Shown: positions 29,207 through 40,704, counted from the stretch's first letter. The stretch is 56,726 bases of DNA from Budvicia aquatica DSM 5075 = ATCC 35567 (GCF_000427805.1 NZ_ATYS01000037.1:1-56726), one strand, 5' to 3'. Notes: generated by a model not told the origin, from the letters alone. Program-made: numbers and translations.

Positions 29207-30728
29207 ACGTTTAGCGATAGTTCTGCGCCCCAGACACTCTAATGAAGCCATTGATTTAGGCGTCAGAATTGCCATTAACTGGTTTAAGCCGCTGTATGGT
29301 GCCTGGCTCAGTTTCACCCTGCCAATTATCGCCATTTTGTGGCTATTATTAAGCTGGGCAGACGCCAGCCACTTTACAATATTATTCACTATTTGGTGGA
29401 TGAAACCTTTATACGACCGGATAGCACTATTTGTTATTAGCCGCGCCGTTTTTGGTGACGCGCCAACGGTAGCAAAAAGTCTCAGAGCCATACCCACCCT
29501 GTTGACCAAAACCGGCTTATTCCGAGCGCTTACCTGGGCAAGGTTCACCCCTTATCGCTCATTGACAATGCCGGTCGATGTACTTGAAGGAATACGCGGT
29601 CGCAGCGCACGACTAAGACGCGGCGCCATCTCAAACTATATTGGTGTGAATGCAGTATTTCTGACGCTGGCAGGCTTTATTATTGAACAGGTATTTCCTA
29701 TCTGTGCAATGGCCTTTATGGCTATGCTGTCTATTGATGGCAGTATCAGCGCCGACATTATTATCGACATATTAGAGGGTGATATAGACTCTCTATACGC
29801 TCTGCCGGTCGGGTTATATATTTTAGGCATGTTGCTGTGGGAACCTATTTATGTCGCTGCCGGATTCTCCCTCTATCTGAAAAGAAGAAGCGATCTTGAA
29901 GCCTGGGATATTGAATTACAGTTCCGCAAAATGGAGAAAAAACGGAATAAGACATCCTCTACCCTATTAGGTCTGGCTTTAGTGATATTCGGATTGGGAT
30001 TGGTTAGCCCGATGACCAGCTATGCCTCCGAAGATAATCAGTCAACCAGAGCACAGGCCATTGAGCAATCACCTCAAACATTAAAAGAGATCCTTCAACA
30101 GTCGGAATACGGCGGAAAAATCGTTAAGGAACATCTGAAATTTAATAACGATAAAGAAAAGAAAAAAGACAAAGAAAAGGAAAGCCCGAAAAAACCGCGG
30201 CCTAAGCCTGCGGAATATACCAACCAGGGCGCCTTTAGCGGCATCGCAGGCGTGAGCCAAATTATTCTCTGGGTCGGGCTGGCGCTCATTATTGGCACAA
30301 TAATCTATTTTATCTTAATGCGTTTACCGGTTTTGGAACAGCAAAAGAAAAAGCAGTTCAAACCGCCAGCCGAAATTGCCGGTTTAGATATCCAACCGGA
30401 ATCTTTACCTCAAAATATTGCTGAAGTTGCTCTGTCTATGATTCGTCAGGGCGATTCACGCGCGGCACTCAGCCTACTGTTTCGCGCCTCCCTGTCGGTT
30501 CTCGCCCATAGAGATCGAATAGCCTTTCACTCGTCGGACACAGAACAAGACTGCATCCGCAGAATTAAACGATCTCACCTTCAAAGCGCAGATTTCTTTA
30601 TTGCCCTGACTCAGCTTTGGCTGGCTCAGGCCTATGCCCATCGCTCACCCAACATCGATAAACTCGAGCGTTTATGTCTGGAATGGCCAACCCACTTCGA
30701 TCATCAGTCACAGTGGGAGGCGAAATAA
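29196..30728 (+). CDS. DUF4129-containing membrane protein
   Basis: A 510-residue protein. The first ~250 residues carry four or more helices. A helix LLGLALVIFGLGLVSPMTSYASED (about 256-276) leads to a segment of ~70 residues rich in lysine (KEKKKDKEKESPKKPRPKP, about residues 320-340), then a helix (IILWVGLALIIGTIIYFILM) and a cytoplasmic DUF4129-like domain (SRAALSLLFRASLSVLAHRDRIAF... TEQDCIRR...). By the positive-inside rule the lysine-rich stretch lies in the periplasm. Function unknown; DUF4129 proteins commonly travel with MoxR ATPases. Confidence 0.72.
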   Translation: MQLERLAIVLRPRHSNEAIDLGVRIAINWFKPLYGAWLSFTLPIIAILWLLLSWADASHFTILFTIWWMKPLYDRIALFVISRAVFGDAPTVAKSLRAIPTLLTKTGLFRALTWARFTPYRSLTMPVDVLEGIRGRSARLRRGAISNYIGVNAVFLTLAGFIIEQVFPICAMAFMAMLSIDGSISADIIIDILEGDIDSLYALPVGLYILGMLLWEPIYVAAGFSLYLKRRSDLEAWDIELQFRKMEKKRNKTSSTLLGLALVIFGLGLVSPMTSYASEDNQSTRAQAIEQSPQTLKEILQQSEYGGKIVKEHLKFNNDKEKKKDKEKESPKKPRPKPAEYTNQGAFSGIAGVSQIILWVGLALIIGTIIYFILMRLPVLEQQKKKQFKPPAEIAGLDIQPESLPQNIAEVALSMIRQGDSRAALSLLFRASLSVLAHRDRIAFHSSDTEQDCIRRIKRSHLQSADFFIALTQLWLAQAYAHRSPNIDKLERLCLEWPTHFDHQSQWEAK

Positions 30729-30732
30729 GAGT

Positions 30733-31941
30733 ATGAGCAATAACACTAAGATAGCCCTGATAGTCGGCTTAATATTAGCGCTCTGTCTGTCATTAATCCT
30801 TTATCAAAAACTCAACTGGGTTGAAGAAACCGTGACGATCCCGCCCAGCGTGAAAGTCGCCAGTAACCCTTATTACACCGCTGAGCAGTTGCTGGTTAAA
30901 TCTGGCTACAAAGCTGAACGCATCGACGATGCACTAACGCTGGCAAAGTTACCCAAAGAATCGACGCTGATTTTATTTAATAGCGATCTATTGAAAGAGC
31001 CGATCCAGAAGATAAAGATCAGAAATTGGGTAAAAGCCGGCGGGCATCTAATACTATCCCCACAGGAAGACGGTGACAGCATCAGGCTGCAAGAGCTATT
31101 CGATATTTATATTGATGATGAAGAGAGCGATGACGACGATGAAGAACCATCCGAGCCGTCTAACACCGGCAAAAAAGCCAATGTCGAATCAGATAGCCGT
31201 GGATATTTAGCCATCGAATTTGAGCAAGATGACATGCAGGCTGATGTCAATCATACCCTTCGCTTCTACATCGATCGTGACATGACTGACACAATCACCG
31301 ACCCAAGAGATGATGAAATGGAAATCATCAGCCGGTTTAGGTTTGAGAACGGCTGGGTGACCGTTGTTCCGCTGGAACTGTTTACTAACTCAGCCATTAA
31401 AAGATATGACCATGCTAAGCTATGGCTACATATCGCAACCCTACCGGATAGAAAAGATACCATTCATCTTATCCGCTATATTACCTTTCCAAACTTAATT
31501 AGCTGGCTAATTGAGCATGCTTTATTCTCGCTCTTAGCATTTGGGTTGTCCGTTTTATTGGTGCTATGGCGCTATATCCCCCGTTTCGGCCCGTTAATCC
31601 CTACGCCACCGCCCGTACGCCCGAGCCTGACTGAACATCTGAAGGCCGTTGCTGAATTTCATTTACAAAATCGTGATTATATTCAGCTAATTACACCGTT
31701 GAGAGATGAAGTAATCCGATTATTACAGCCGTTGAGAATTCATCATCCCGGCATCGGCAGCGTCCCTCAACTGGTGGCTCACATTACACATTATGATATC
31801 GCCTTGGTTAATCAGGCGCTTGAGGCAGAAGTGCAGCAGCTTAGCGAGTTTACTCAGTGTGCTCAAACCCTATGCCTGTTAATAGATCGTTTGAATTCAC
31901 TGCAAAGCAGTACCAGTAGGAGACTAAATTATGGAATATAG
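30733..31941 (+). CDS. DUF4350-type membrane protein
   Basis: A 402-residue protein: an N-terminal helix (residues 7-24), a periplasmic domain with the fold hint LPKESTLILFNSD... IRNWVKAGGHLILSP typical of DUF4350, a strikingly acidic stretch (DDEESDDDDEEPSEP, about 126-141), then a second helix near 265-288 and a cytoplasmic tail. ATG 30733 is chosen as it starts just before the first helix and four bases after the previous stop; an in-frame ATG at 30634 would overlap that gene by ~95 bp. It overlaps moxR-like by 11 bp. Function unknown. Confidence 0.75.
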   Translation: MSNNTKIALIVGLILALCLSLILYQKLNWVEETVTIPPSVKVASNPYYTAEQLLVKSGYKAERIDDALTLAKLPKESTLILFNSDLLKEPIQKIKIRNWVKAGGHLILSPQEDGDSIRLQELFDIYIDDEESDDDDEEPSEPSNTGKKANVESDSRGYLAIEFEQDDMQADVNHTLRFYIDRDMTDTITDPRDDEMEIISRFRFENGWVTVVPLELFTNSAIKRYDHAKLWLHIATLPDRKDTIHLIRYITFPNLISWLIEHALFSLLAFGLSVLLVLWRYIPRFGPLIPTPPPVRPSLTEHLKAVAEFHLQNRDYIQLITPLRDEVIRLLQPLRIHHPGIGSVPQLVAHITHYDIALVNQALEAEVQQLSEFTQCAQTLCLLIDRLNSLQSSTSRRLNYGI

Positions 31942-32953
31942 CCCAATGGATTTTTCATCTGCGTCATCAAATACCTCATTACCACTGATACCGGCCACCC
32001 CTCAAGAGGCAACGGAGGTGATCCGCAATATCCAGCATCAGATTAGCCGGGTATTTATCGGTCAGGAAAAAGTGGTGGAACAGATACTATGCGCCTTACT
32101 GGCGGGGGGTCACGTACTGCTTGAGGGCGTGCCCGGTTTAGGGAAAACGCTGCTGGCTAAATCATTGGCTCAGGCCTGTCATTGCCACTCTTCACGAATT
32201 CAATTTACGCCGGACTTAATGCCTGCTGACGTCACCGGTCATATGTTCTATGACATGAAAGCGTCTGAGTTTGTTATTCGCCGCGGCCCTGTATTTACCA
32301 ATCTAATGTTAGCCGATGAAATTAACCGGGCGCCGGCAAAAACTCAGGCAGCACTGCTTGAAGTGATGCAGGAAGGCCAGGTAACTATTGAAGGCGAAAC
32401 CTCATTGCTGTCTCCGCCATTCTTAGTGATTGCGACACAAAACCCGATTGAGCAGGACGGAACCTACCCGCTGCCGGAAGCGCAGTTAGACCGTTTCTTA
32501 CTCCACGTTATCTTTGACTACCCGACAGAAGAAGAAGAACGTGAACTGGTTTCTGCCAGTACTTACGGCCGCACCGGAGATCGTCTGGAAGTCGATAAAA
32601 TCGAACCGGTCGCCAACCCTGAAATCATCGTCGCCCTGCAAAAAATCACGGCGGAAATCCGGGTCGATGACAGTGTATTAGATTATGCCTTACGCATTGT
32701 ACGAACAACGCGTAACTGGCCGGGAATTTCTACCGGCGCAGGTCCTCGCGGCGGCATTGCGTTAATTCGAACGGCTAAAGCAAGCGCCCTGCTTGCCGGC
32801 CGAGATTTCGTTACCCCTGATGATGTTAAACAGCAGGTAGGACCTACGCTGCGTCACCGAATTACCCTGTCTCCGGAAGCGGAAATTGAAGGTTTAAGCG
32901 AAGAGCATATCCTTCACGGCCTGTTGGAAAAAATTGAGGCTCCGCGCAGATGA
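31931..32953 (+). CDS. MoxR-family AAA+ ATPase
   Basis: A 340-residue AAA+ ATPase. Walker A is GVPGLGKT (residues 66-73), Walker B LMLADE (125-130) followed by INRAPAKTQAALLEVMQEGQVT. Sensor region ATQNPIEQDGTYPLPEAQLDRFLL and the C-terminal lid with GPRGGIALI are present. MoxR ATPases act as chaperones that help mature or insert cofactors in partner proteins, usually alongside DUF58 and VWA proteins. It overlaps DUF4350 upstream by 11 bp and DUF58 downstream as ATGA. Confidence 0.93.
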   Translation: MEYSPMDFSSASSNTSLPLIPATPQEATEVIRNIQHQISRVFIGQEKVVEQILCALLAGGHVLLEGVPGLGKTLLAKSLAQACHCHSSRIQFTPDLMPADVTGHMFYDMKASEFVIRRGPVFTNLMLADEINRAPAKTQAALLEVMQEGQVTIEGETSLLSPPFLVIATQNPIEQDGTYPLPEAQLDRFLLHVIFDYPTEEEERELVSASTYGRTGDRLEVDKIEPVANPEIIVALQKITAEIRVDDSVLDYALRIVRTTRNWPGISTGAGPRGGIALIRTAKASALLAGRDFVTPDDVKQQVGPTLRHRITLSPEAEIEGLSEEHILHGLLEKIEAPRR

Positions 32954-34254
32954 TTCTGCCCTCTAACCGGCTATTAATTATCGCTGGCCTGTGGTTTGTC
33001 GGCTCTATTGCCGTGGCGATTTATCCGCAGTTAATGTCAGTCTGGTTGATTATCGGGCTGATTCTACTGCTGATTACGATGGTCGATGCCGCGCGACTTT
33101 CTCGCCAACCCATACCAGAAATCGTCCGAACGGTTGGTGGCAGTTTACCTCAGACAGTTTGGTGTGAGGTTAAGCTCTCCGTCACCACGCAGACCCTTTC
33201 CGCCCAGAGATTACAGCTAAAAGACAGCCCGCCGGAAAAGTGTGAATATGACGATCGCCTGATTGATATCAATGCATTACCCGACCAAGTTACTCAGGTA
33301 ACTTATCGTATAAAGCCCCTGATGCGCGGCGATCTCTCCTTTGGAAAAATACATCTGCGGATGATTTCCCGCTGGAAGCTGTGGCTGCGCCAAGAGCAGA
33401 CCGGCAACGGGCAAAAGATCAGTATCTACCCTAACTTTGCGCCGATCACTCAAATGGCACTACAAACCACGATTACTCAACCGGGTATGGGGTTTCATAA
33501 ATGCCGCAAGCGCGGGCAGGGAATGGAGTTTGAACAGTTACGGGAATACCGTAGCGGCGATACCTTACGCCAAATAGACTGGAAAGCGACCACCCGTATG
33601 AGGAAAATGATCTCTCGGGAATATCAGGATGAACGCAATCAGCGCATTATGATCATGGTTGATTGTGGTCGCCGAATGGGAGCCAGCAATGGTGAACTGA
33701 CTCACTTTGACCATGCGCTGGATGCAGTCCTGTTATTATCTTACGTCGGCTTACGCTATGGCGACTCCGTGGGGTTAATCACCTTTGGCGGCCCTGAGCG
33801 TTATTTACCCCCGGTGCGTTCAATTAATAGCATTAATCGGGTGTTGCATGAGGTGTATGATATTCAGCCGACGTTATCCAGCAGTGACTTCGAACTTGCG
33901 GCCCAACAGTTGATTGCCCGTGAACGTAAACGCTCGTTAGTGGTTGTGTTTACTAATCTGCGCGATGAAGATGAACAAAGCCTGCTGGCCTCCGTGCGAC
34001 TACTGAGTAAGCACCACTTAGTGTTAGTCGCTAGCTTACGTGAGGCTGAGCTGGATGAAGCAGGGTCGATACCAATTACCAATGAGCAAGATGCGGCACT
34101 CAGGGCCGCCGCTGCAGGGTATCAGGCTAAACGGCAAGCGGTACTTACCCGGTTACGTAATGCCGGAACCTTATGTTTAGACGTTCAACCCCAACAGTTG
34201 GCGGTAGAAAGCGTGAACCGCTATTTGGCGATTAAGGCGGCGGGTAAACTGTAG
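32950..34254 (+). CDS. DUF58 domain protein
   Basis: A 434-residue protein with two N-terminal helices (about 8-25 and 30-45), a beta-rich middle domain and a DUF58/VWA-like domain opened by EFEQLREYRSGDTLRQIDWK (about residues 193-212), then a VWA-like core starting IMIMVDCGRRMGAS. It lacks the full metal-binding DxSxS (the place reads DCGRR). MoxR and DUF58 proteins usually work together. It ends the operon; no clear terminator follows before truB, although T-rich sequence lies at 34254-34275. Confidence 0.85.
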   Translation: MILPSNRLLIIAGLWFVGSIAVAIYPQLMSVWLIIGLILLLITMVDAARLSRQPIPEIVRTVGGSLPQTVWCEVKLSVTTQTLSAQRLQLKDSPPEKCEYDDRLIDINALPDQVTQVTYRIKPLMRGDLSFGKIHLRMISRWKLWLRQEQTGNGQKISIYPNFAPITQMALQTTITQPGMGFHKCRKRGQGMEFEQLREYRSGDTLRQIDWKATTRMRKMISREYQDERNQRIMIMVDCGRRMGASNGELTHFDHALDAVLLLSYVGLRYGDSVGLITFGGPERYLPPVRSINSINRVLHEVYDIQPTLSSSDFELAAQQLIARERKRSLVVVFTNLRDEDEQSLLASVRLLSKHHLVLVASLREAELDEAGSIPITNEQDAALRAAAAGYQAKRQAVLTRLRNAGTLCLDVQPQQLAVESVNRYLAIKAAGKL

Positions 34255-34337
34255 TTGTTTTAGAGGGGTTTTGGTTTTAGTGACAAAGAAAAAGGCACGG
34301 TATTGGTGCCTTTCCGATAAAGATATTATTCAGCGTA

Positions 34338-35285
34338 TTATTCCGGTGGATTCTCAACCACTAAACGACGGGGAGCGACGCGGCCCTGATCGTCTATCTG
34401 CCCTACGCCAATAAACTCTCGCTCATCGCCAACCGTAATACGCACCAGGCCACTGGCAGGTGAGCCTGCTGCCTGTACCGGCTGCCCTTGCTTAACATAA
34501 ACCCCCATAACCGGGAGTAAATTAACCTCTGGGAAATCAGCAACTGCGCTGTCCATGGGTAATAGCAAAGGATCTAACGTCAATGACGGAGACTGCTCGT
34601 TAGCTTCGGCGGTAGCAACTATCAGTTGAAGCTGCTCCAGCGTCACCATACGCTCAGTCGGATAGTCAGACACATTCAGGCGCCGCAAATACATAACGTG
34701 AGCGCCACATCCTAACAGTTCACCTAAATCGTCAGTAATCGTTCGAATGTAGGTTCCTTTAGAACAATGAACTTCTAACTCCAGCTCATGACCTTCAAGG
34801 CGAATAAATTTCAGCTCATGAACGGTAATCGACCGCGACTCTCGGGGAATTTCGATCCCCTGTCTGGCGTACTCATACAGCGGTTTACCCTGATACTTAA
34901 GCGCCGAATACATTGACGGAACCTGATCGATAACGCCGCGAAAAGTATCAAGGGCGGCATCAAGCCGATCCTGAGTAAAGTTGATTTCACGCTCAGAGAT
35001 AATTTCGCCATCGGCATCAGAGGTATTGGTTCTCTGGCCTAATCGGGCAATCACGCGATATCGTTTATCTGCATCTAATAAGAACTGTGAGAACTTAGTG
35101 GCTTCACCCAGACAAATTGGCAGCATACCGGTGGCTAAAGGATCCAAAGCGCCGGTGTGGCCAGCTTTGTTGGCATTAAAAATGCGCTTTACCTTTTGCA
35201 GGGCATCGTTAGAGCTGATGCCCGTAGGTTTGTCTAACAGCAAGACTCCATGGACATCACGCCCACGACGACGAGGACGCCCCAT
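34338..35285 (-). CDS. truB: tRNA pseudouridine-55 synthase
   Basis: A 315-residue enzyme making pseudouridine 55 in the T loop of tRNAs. The catalytic aspartate lies in [18 protein letters not shown]-like C-terminal domain is present, with the family-typical KGTYIRTI and CLGEATKF blocks. Its start overlaps the rbfA stop by one base (TAATG). In E. coli rpsO follows; here the seven-gene operon on the other strand intervenes. Confidence 0.96.
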   Translation of the reverse strand: MGRPRRRGRDVHGVLLLDKPTGISSNDALQKVKRIFNANKAGHTGALDPLATGMLPICLGEATKFSQFLLDADKRYRVIARLGQRTNTSDADGEIISEREINFTQDRLDAALDTFRGVIDQVPSMYSALKYQGKPLYEYARQGIEIPRESRSITVHELKFIRLEGHELELEVHCSKGTYIRTITDDLGELLGCGAHVMYLRRLNVSDYPTERMVTLEQLQLIVATAEANEQSPSLTLDPLLLPMDSAVADFPEVNLLPVMGVYVKQGQPVQAAGSPASGLVRITVGDEREFIGVGQIDDQGRVAPRRLVVENPPE

Positions 35286-35686
35286 TATGCTTTGTCCTCA
35301 TCCTCACCGGCCGCAGTACGGCGTTCATCATCTTGTCTGACTACATTCGTCACTAAGTTAGACATACGCATACCTTCGACTAGTGAATTGTCGTAAGCAA
35401 ACGTCAGCTCAGGAACAATCCGCAGGCGCATCGCTTTACCTAACAGAGAGCGGATAAAACCGGAGGCATCTTGCAGTGCTTTTAAGCCGCCTTTAACTGA
35501 CTCTTCATCACCGTCATTTAGAAAGGTAACGAATACTTTGGCATAGGCTAAATCTCGGGAAACTTCGACACCGGAGACAGTGGCCATACCAATACGGGGA
35601 TCTTTAACTTCACGCTGCAAAATGATAGCAATTTCTTTTTGCATCTCTTGAGCTACGCGCTGAGTACGGCTGAATTCTCTCGCCAT
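35285..35686 (-). CDS. rbfA: 30S ribosome-binding factor RbfA
   Basis: A 133-residue KH-fold ribosome maturation factor that acts late in 30S assembly and in cold adaptation. The signature sits in [30 protein letters not shown]. It follows infB after ~70 bp and overlaps truB. Confidence 0.96.
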   Translation of the reverse strand: MAREFSRTQRVAQEMQKEIAIILQREVKDPRIGMATVSGVEVSRDLAYAKVFVTFLNDGDEESVKGGLKALQDASGFIRSLLGKAMRLRIVPELTFAYDNSLVEGMRMSNLVTNVVRQDDERRTAAGEDEDKA

Positions 35687-35755
35687 GATATATTCTCCAA
35701 ATAATGAGGGGGGCGTATAAGCCCCCCAAATGGATACTGCTTTAAGCCAAGGGCA

Positions 35756-38425
35756 TTAAGCGATAGTACGTTTAATCTCGATGATTTCAAATACTTCAAT
35801 AACGTCGCCAACGCGAACATCATTGTAGTTCTTAACACCGATACCACATTCCATACCGTTACGAACTTCGCTAGCGTCATCTTTAAAGCGGCGCAGAGAT
35901 TCCAGCTCGCCTTCATAGATAACCACGTTATCACGCAGTACACGGATTGGATTATGGCGCTTAACGATACCTTCAGTCACCATACAGCCAGCGATTGAGC
36001 CAAATTTCGGTGATTTAAATACGTCACGAACTTCAGCCAGACCGATGATTTGCTGTTTGTACTCAGGTGCCAACATACCGCTCATGGCTTGTTTAACTTC
36101 GCCAATCAGATCATAGATGACAGAGTAATAACGCAAATCTAAGCTTTCAGCTTCAACAACTTTACGGGCAGAAGCATCGGCACGTACGTTAAAGCCTAAC
36201 AGAATCGCATTTGATGCAGCCGCTAATGTGGCATCAGTCTCGGTGATTCCACCAACGCCTGAACCAACAATTTTAACTTTCACTTCATCAGTTGATAATC
36301 CAACCAATGCGTCACAGATAGCTTCGCTTGAACCTTGAACGTCTGCTTTCAGTACGATATTCAGTTCTGAAACGTCACCTTCTTCCATGTTAGCAAACAT
36401 GTTTTCCAGCTTAGACTTCTGCTGACGAGCCAGTTTCACTTCGCGGAATTTACCCTGACGATAAAGTGCAACTTCGCGGGCTTTCTTCTCATCACGAACG
36501 ACTGTCGCTTCGTCACCGGCAGCTGGTACAGCTGACAGGCCCAGAATTTCAACCGGAATGGACGGACCGGCTTCAGTGATTTCACGACCCACTTCATCAC
36601 GCATTGCGCGAACGCGGCCATATTCAAAACCACACAGTACGATATCGCCTTTACGTAATGTTCCTTCCTGAACCAGAACCGTTGCCACAGGGCCACGACC
36701 TTTATCAAGGAATGATTCAATAACCACGCCGCTTGCCATACCTTCGCGAACCGCTTTCAGCTCCAGAACTTCAGACTGAAGCAGGATAGCGTGAAGCAGC
36801 TCATCAATACCGGTACCGACTTTCGCAGAGACAGGGATAAACTGAGTTTCACCGCCCCACTCTTCAGGCAGAACGTTGTATTGCGATAGCTCGTTCTTAA
36901 CGCGATCCATATCTGCTTCAGGCTTATCGATCTTATTCACTGCCACAACTAAAGGTACTTTAGCCGCTTTAGCATGTTGAATCGCTTCGATAGTCTGTGG
37001 CATCACGCCATCGTCCGCAGCAACAACCAGAACAACGATATCCGTTGCCTGAGCACCACGAGCACGCATTGATGTAAATGCGGCGTGTCCCGGGGTATCC
37101 AGGAAAGTGATCATGCCGTTTTCAGTTTCAACGTGATAAGCACCGATATGCTGGGTAATACCACCCGCTTCACCGGAAGCCACTTTAGTTGAACGAATAT
37201 AGTCCAGCAGCGATGTTTTACCATGGTCAACGTGGCCCATGATGGTCACAACTGGTGCACGTGGCTCCAGTGCTGCATCAATGTCACGATCGCTCATCAG
37301 CGCTTCTTCTAATTCATTTTCACGACGAAGAATAACTTTATGGCCCATTTCTTCAGCAACCAGCTGAGCGGTTTCTTGGTCAATAACCTGATTGATGGTC
37401 GCCATAGCGCCCAACTTCATCATAGCCTTAATAACCTGAGAACCTTTCACAGCCATCTTGTTTGCTAAGTCAGCGACGGTAATAGTTTCGCCGATGATGA
37501 CATCACGGTTAACCACCTGAGCTGGCTTATTAAAACTATGCTGTAATGCGCTTGGCTTACGCTTGCCTTTACCGCCACGGGTAACGGCACGTGCTTCTTC
37601 ACGGTCAGCTTTAGACTCAGAAAGTTTATTACCTTTCTTCGGCTTGCCTGATTTACCACCGCGTGCACGACGTTCACCTTCAACCTTACGGTCGTTTTCA
37701 TCTTCAGCTTCGCGGGCATGATGTGAGGTCGTCACATGATAGTCAGTCACTTCTTCAGTCACTGGTGCTGCCCAAATGGCTTCATTTTCTTCAGCCATTT
37801 TACGCGTCTCTTCGGCGATACGTTTAGCTTCTTCTTCAACTTTACGCTGAGTTTCTTCTTCCGCTTTACGCTTTAACTCAGCAGCTTCAGCTTCACGACG
37901 GGCTTTATCCGTTTGAGCTGGTGTTTCTGCTTTTTCAGTTGGTTTAGTCGCTGGTGCTGCTGGCTTAGCTTTATCTTCTGCGGCTTTCTTCGCAGCAGCT
38001 TCACGCTTAGCTTTCTCTTCTGCTTCGCGTTTTGCCTGCTCTTCAGCAGCACGTTTGGCTTTTTCTTCAGCTTCGCGTTGCGCTAATTCTTCAGCTTCGC
38101 GAGCAGCTTGGGCTTCCGCCTCTTGTGCCTCTTGAGAGTCACGATTTACATAGGTACGTTTCTTACGAACTTCAATTTGCACAGATTTACTCTTACCGCC
38201 AGTACTTGGGATATTCAGTGTGCTACGGGTTTTCCGCTGCAGTGTAAGTTTGCTCGGCGCACCACCATGTTCATGGTTTAAATGCGCGAGTAGAGTTTCT
38301 TTTTCCTGCTGGGTCACAGAGTCCGATGAAGACTTTTTAATTCCTGCATCAGCGAACTGCTGCAACAGGCGGTCTACCGGAGTTTGAATCTCTTCGGCCA
38401 GCGATTTTACGGTTACTTCTGACAT
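35756..38425 (-). CDS. infB: Translation initiation factor IF-2
   Basis: An 889-residue GTPase that brings initiator tRNA to the 30S subunit. The N-terminal ~60 residues form a small IF2-specific domain, then a long alanine/glutamate/lysine-rich coiled stretch (~110-230), then the G domain with GHVDHGKT near residue 395, DTPGHAAF and NKID. C1/C2 domains close the protein. ATG 38425 is chosen because it gives the E. coli-like start [12 protein letters not shown] and has AGGAAGGA 7 nt upstream. It starts 23 bp after nusA. Confidence 0.97.
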   Translation of the reverse strand: MSEVTVKSLAEEIQTPVDRLLQQFADAGIKKSSSDSVTQQEKETLLAHLNHEHGGAPSKLTLQRKTRSTLNIPSTGGKSKSVQIEVRKKRTYVNRDSQEAQEAEAQAAREAEELAQREAEEKAKRAAEEQAKREAEEKAKREAAAKKAAEDKAKPAAPATKPTEKAETPAQTDKARREAEAAELKRKAEEETQRKVEEEAKRIAEETRKMAEENEAIWAAPVTEEVTDYHVTTSHHAREAEDENDRKVEGERRARGGKSGKPKKGNKLSESKADREEARAVTRGGKGKRKPSALQHSFNKPAQVVNRDVIIGETITVADLANKMAVKGSQVIKAMMKLGAMATINQVIDQETAQLVAEEMGHKVILRRENELEEALMSDRDIDAALEPRAPVVTIMGHVDHGKTSLLDYIRSTKVASGEAGGITQHIGAYHVETENGMITFLDTPGHAAFTSMRARGAQATDIVVLVVAADDGVMPQTIEAIQHAKAAKVPLVVAVNKIDKPEADMDRVKNELSQYNVLPEEWGGETQFIPVSAKVGTGIDELLHAILLQSEVLELKAVREGMASGVVIESFLDKGRGPVATVLVQEGTLRKGDIVLCGFEYGRVRAMRDEVGREITEAGPSIPVEILGLSAVPAAGDEATVVRDEKKAREVALYRQGKFREVKLARQQKSKLENMFANMEEGDVSELNIVLKADVQGSSEAICDALVGLSTDEVKVKIVGSGVGGITETDATLAAASNAILLGFNVRADASARKVVEAESLDLRYYSVIYDLIGEVKQAMSGMLAPEYKQQIIGLAEVRDVFKSPKFGSIAGCMVTEGIVKRHNPIRVLRDNVVIYEGELESLRRFKDDASEVRNGMECGIGVKNYNDVRVGDVIEVFEIIEIKRTIA

Positions 38426-38448
38426 GCTGTTCCTTCCTGCTACAGTGA

Positions 38449-39936
38449 TTACTCTTGATCGCCAAACCAACAAATATTGCGCGCAGCCATAATTAGCTCG
38501 CCGGCCTTCTCACTAGAGAGGCCTTCAATATCAGTTAGATCGTCAACACCCTGCTCGGCAAGATCTTCCAGCGTACATACGCCTTGCGCAGCGAGTTTAT
38601 ACGCCATTGCACGCTCAAGATTAGGCAGACTGAGCAGATCGTCTGCCGGTTTATTATCCCCAAGGCTTTCTTCTTGTGCCAGTGCGAGCGTCGTTAACGC
38701 ATTTTTCGCACGGGTACGTAACGCTTCGATAGTCTCTTCATCAAGACCGTCGATTTCCAGCAACTCTTTCACCGGCACGTAGGCCAGTTCTTCCAGAGTT
38801 GAGAAACCTTCTTGTACCAATACGGTTGCAAAATCTTCGTCGATATCAAGATGCTTAGTAAAGGTACTAATCGCAGCGTATGTTTCAGCCTGGTGTTTAG
38901 CTTGTAGATCTTCTGAAGTCATTACGTTGAGCTCCCAACCGGTAAGTTGAGCAGCAAGACGAACGTTTTGACCGTTACGACCAATCGCCTGAGCCAGATT
39001 GCTGGCATCTACAGCGATATCCATGGTATGCCTATCTTCGTCAACAACGATAGAGGCTACATCTGCGGGAGCCATCGCATTTATCACAAACTGTGCCGGG
39101 TTATCATCCCAAAGCACGATATCGATACGCTCACCGCCCAACTCGCCGGATACTGCCTGAACACGCGCGCCACGCATGCCAACGCAAGCACCAACAGGAT
39201 CGATACGCTTATCGTTTGTTTTGACCGCGATTTTAGCGCGAGAACCCGGATCGCGGGCCGCTGCCTTAATCTCGATCACTTCTTCGCCAATTTCCGGCAC
39301 TTCAATGCGGAACAGTTCAATCAGCATTTCCGGACGGGAACGGCTAATAAACAGTTGAGCACCGCGCGCTTCGGGGCGAACAATATATAAAACGCCACGA
39401 ATACGGTCACCCGGGCGGAAGTTCTCGCGCGGTAACATATCTTCACGACCAATTACGGCCTCAGCATTGTTACCTAAATCAAGAATGATACTGTCACGGT
39501 TAACTTTTTTAGCTACGCCGGTAACAATCTCACCTTCATACTCACGGAACTGTTCAACCACCATGGCACGTTCGGCTTCACGTACTTTTTGTACGATAAC
39601 CTGTTTTGCCGTTTGAGTCGTGATACGGTCAAAGGTGACTGATTCAATTTGATCTTCAACGTAGTCGCCTACCTGAATATCTGGCTCATCGAGTTGAGCT
39701 GCCGCTAACGTGATTTCACGCGTCGGCTGAGTGACGGTTTCTACCACCATCCAGCGGCGGAAAGTATCGAAATCACCAGAGCGGTGGTCGATGCTTACGC
39801 GTACTTCAATTTCCTGCTCATACTTTTTCTTAGTTGCCGTTGCCAGTGCCGTTTCTAGTGCCTCGAAAATTTTCTCACGAGGGAGTGATTTTTCATTAGA
39901 AACCGCCTCAACAACAGCCAGAATTTCTTTATTCAT
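38449..39936 (-). CDS. nusA: Transcription termination/antitermination factor NusA
   Basis: A 495-residue RNA polymerase-binding factor. The N-terminal RNAP-binding domain ([27 protein letters not shown]), an S1 domain ([23 protein letters not shown]), two KH domains ([10 protein letters not shown] and [11 protein letters not shown]) and two C-terminal acidic helix-hairpin repeats are all visible in order. The length equals E. coli NusA. Confidence 0.97.
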   Translation of the reverse strand: MNKEILAVVEAVSNEKSLPREKIFEALETALATATKKKYEQEIEVRVSIDHRSGDFDTFRRWMVVETVTQPTREITLAAAQLDEPDIQVGDYVEDQIESVTFDRITTQTAKQVIVQKVREAERAMVVEQFREYEGEIVTGVAKKVNRDSIILDLGNNAEAVIGREDMLPRENFRPGDRIRGVLYIVRPEARGAQLFISRSRPEMLIELFRIEVPEIGEEVIEIKAAARDPGSRAKIAVKTNDKRIDPVGACVGMRGARVQAVSGELGGERIDIVLWDDNPAQFVINAMAPADVASIVVDEDRHTMDIAVDASNLAQAIGRNGQNVRLAAQLTGWELNVMTSEDLQAKHQAETYAAISTFTKHLDIDEDFATVLVQEGFSTLEELAYVPVKELLEIDGLDEETIEALRTRAKNALTTLALAQEESLGDNKPADDLLSLPNLERAMAYKLAAQGVCTLEDLAEQGVDDLTDIEGLSSEKAGELIMAARNICWFGDQE

Positions 39937-39957
39937 CCTAGTTGCCTCATATGAGCT

Positions 39958-40410
39958 CTAAAACTGGGGGACCAGATTCGCTTTCTGAATATTATTCAGC
40001 GCGAACACTTCATCTTTACCTTCAACGTTGACGGTGATCATTTCACCCTCAACGGCTTTAATTTTTCCTACCCATCTACGACGATTTTGTACCGCCATAC
40101 GCAGGGTCAGGCTAACTTCTTCACCAATAAAACGCTCATAGTGCGCAGCGGTAAACAGAGGTCTTTCCATACCCGGCGATGATACTTCCAGGGTATATGC
40201 GGTAGTGATAGGATCTTCGACATCCAAAACAGCGCTCACCTGGTGACTAACATCGGCACAGTCATCGACATTGATACCGTTTTCGCTATCGATATAGATG
40301 CGTAATGTAGATTGACGCGCCCGAACAAATTCGATACCAACCAGTTCAAAGCCTAAGGCCTCTACCGGTGCGCTAATCAACTCAGTTAACTTCTGCTCTA
40401 ATGTGGACAA
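39958..40410 (-). CDS. rimP: Ribosome maturation factor RimP
   Basis: A 150-residue 30S assembly factor, matching E. coli RimP along its length ([35 protein letters not shown]). I set the start at a TTG codon (40410), which gives the usual N-terminus MSTLEQK and leaves GGGGGTGGGA as the ribosome-binding site. A GTG two codons earlier (40416) would sit within that site. It is transcribed after metY past an intrinsic terminator. Confidence 0.93.
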   Translation of the reverse strand: MSTLEQKLTELISAPVEALGFELVGIEFVRARQSTLRIYIDSENGINVDDCADVSHQVSAVLDVEDPITTAYTLEVSSPGMERPLFTAAHYERFIGEEVSLTLRMAVQNRRRWVGKIKAVEGEMITVNVEGKDEVFALNNIQKANLVPQF

Positions 40411-40475
40411 TCCCACCCCCAAGACATAAAAAAAGGGCCTATAGCCCAGTGATTTTGCTGTCAAATAACAAAAAA

Positions 40476-40498
40476 CCCCGATAAGTCGGGGCTTTTGC
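40476..40498 (-). terminator. Intrinsic terminator between metY and rimP
   Basis: On the minus strand CCCCGA pairs with TCGGGG around CTTA (40476-40491), followed by a TTTTTTG run toward rimP. It can end tRNA transcripts while letting some polymerase read into rimP-nusA-infB. Confidence 0.8.
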
Positions 40499-40611
40499 AA
40501 CTGGACCCTATATTTAAGTAAGCTATTGAATAACTGACTTAATAAGTATCTTTTTCAAATAACTAATGGCCACAGAGCGGCTATAAATTTGAAAAAAACA
40601 CTAGGGAAAAT

Positions 40612-40688
<77 letters not shown>

Positions 40689-40704
40689 TCCGAATACGCT
40701 GCGT

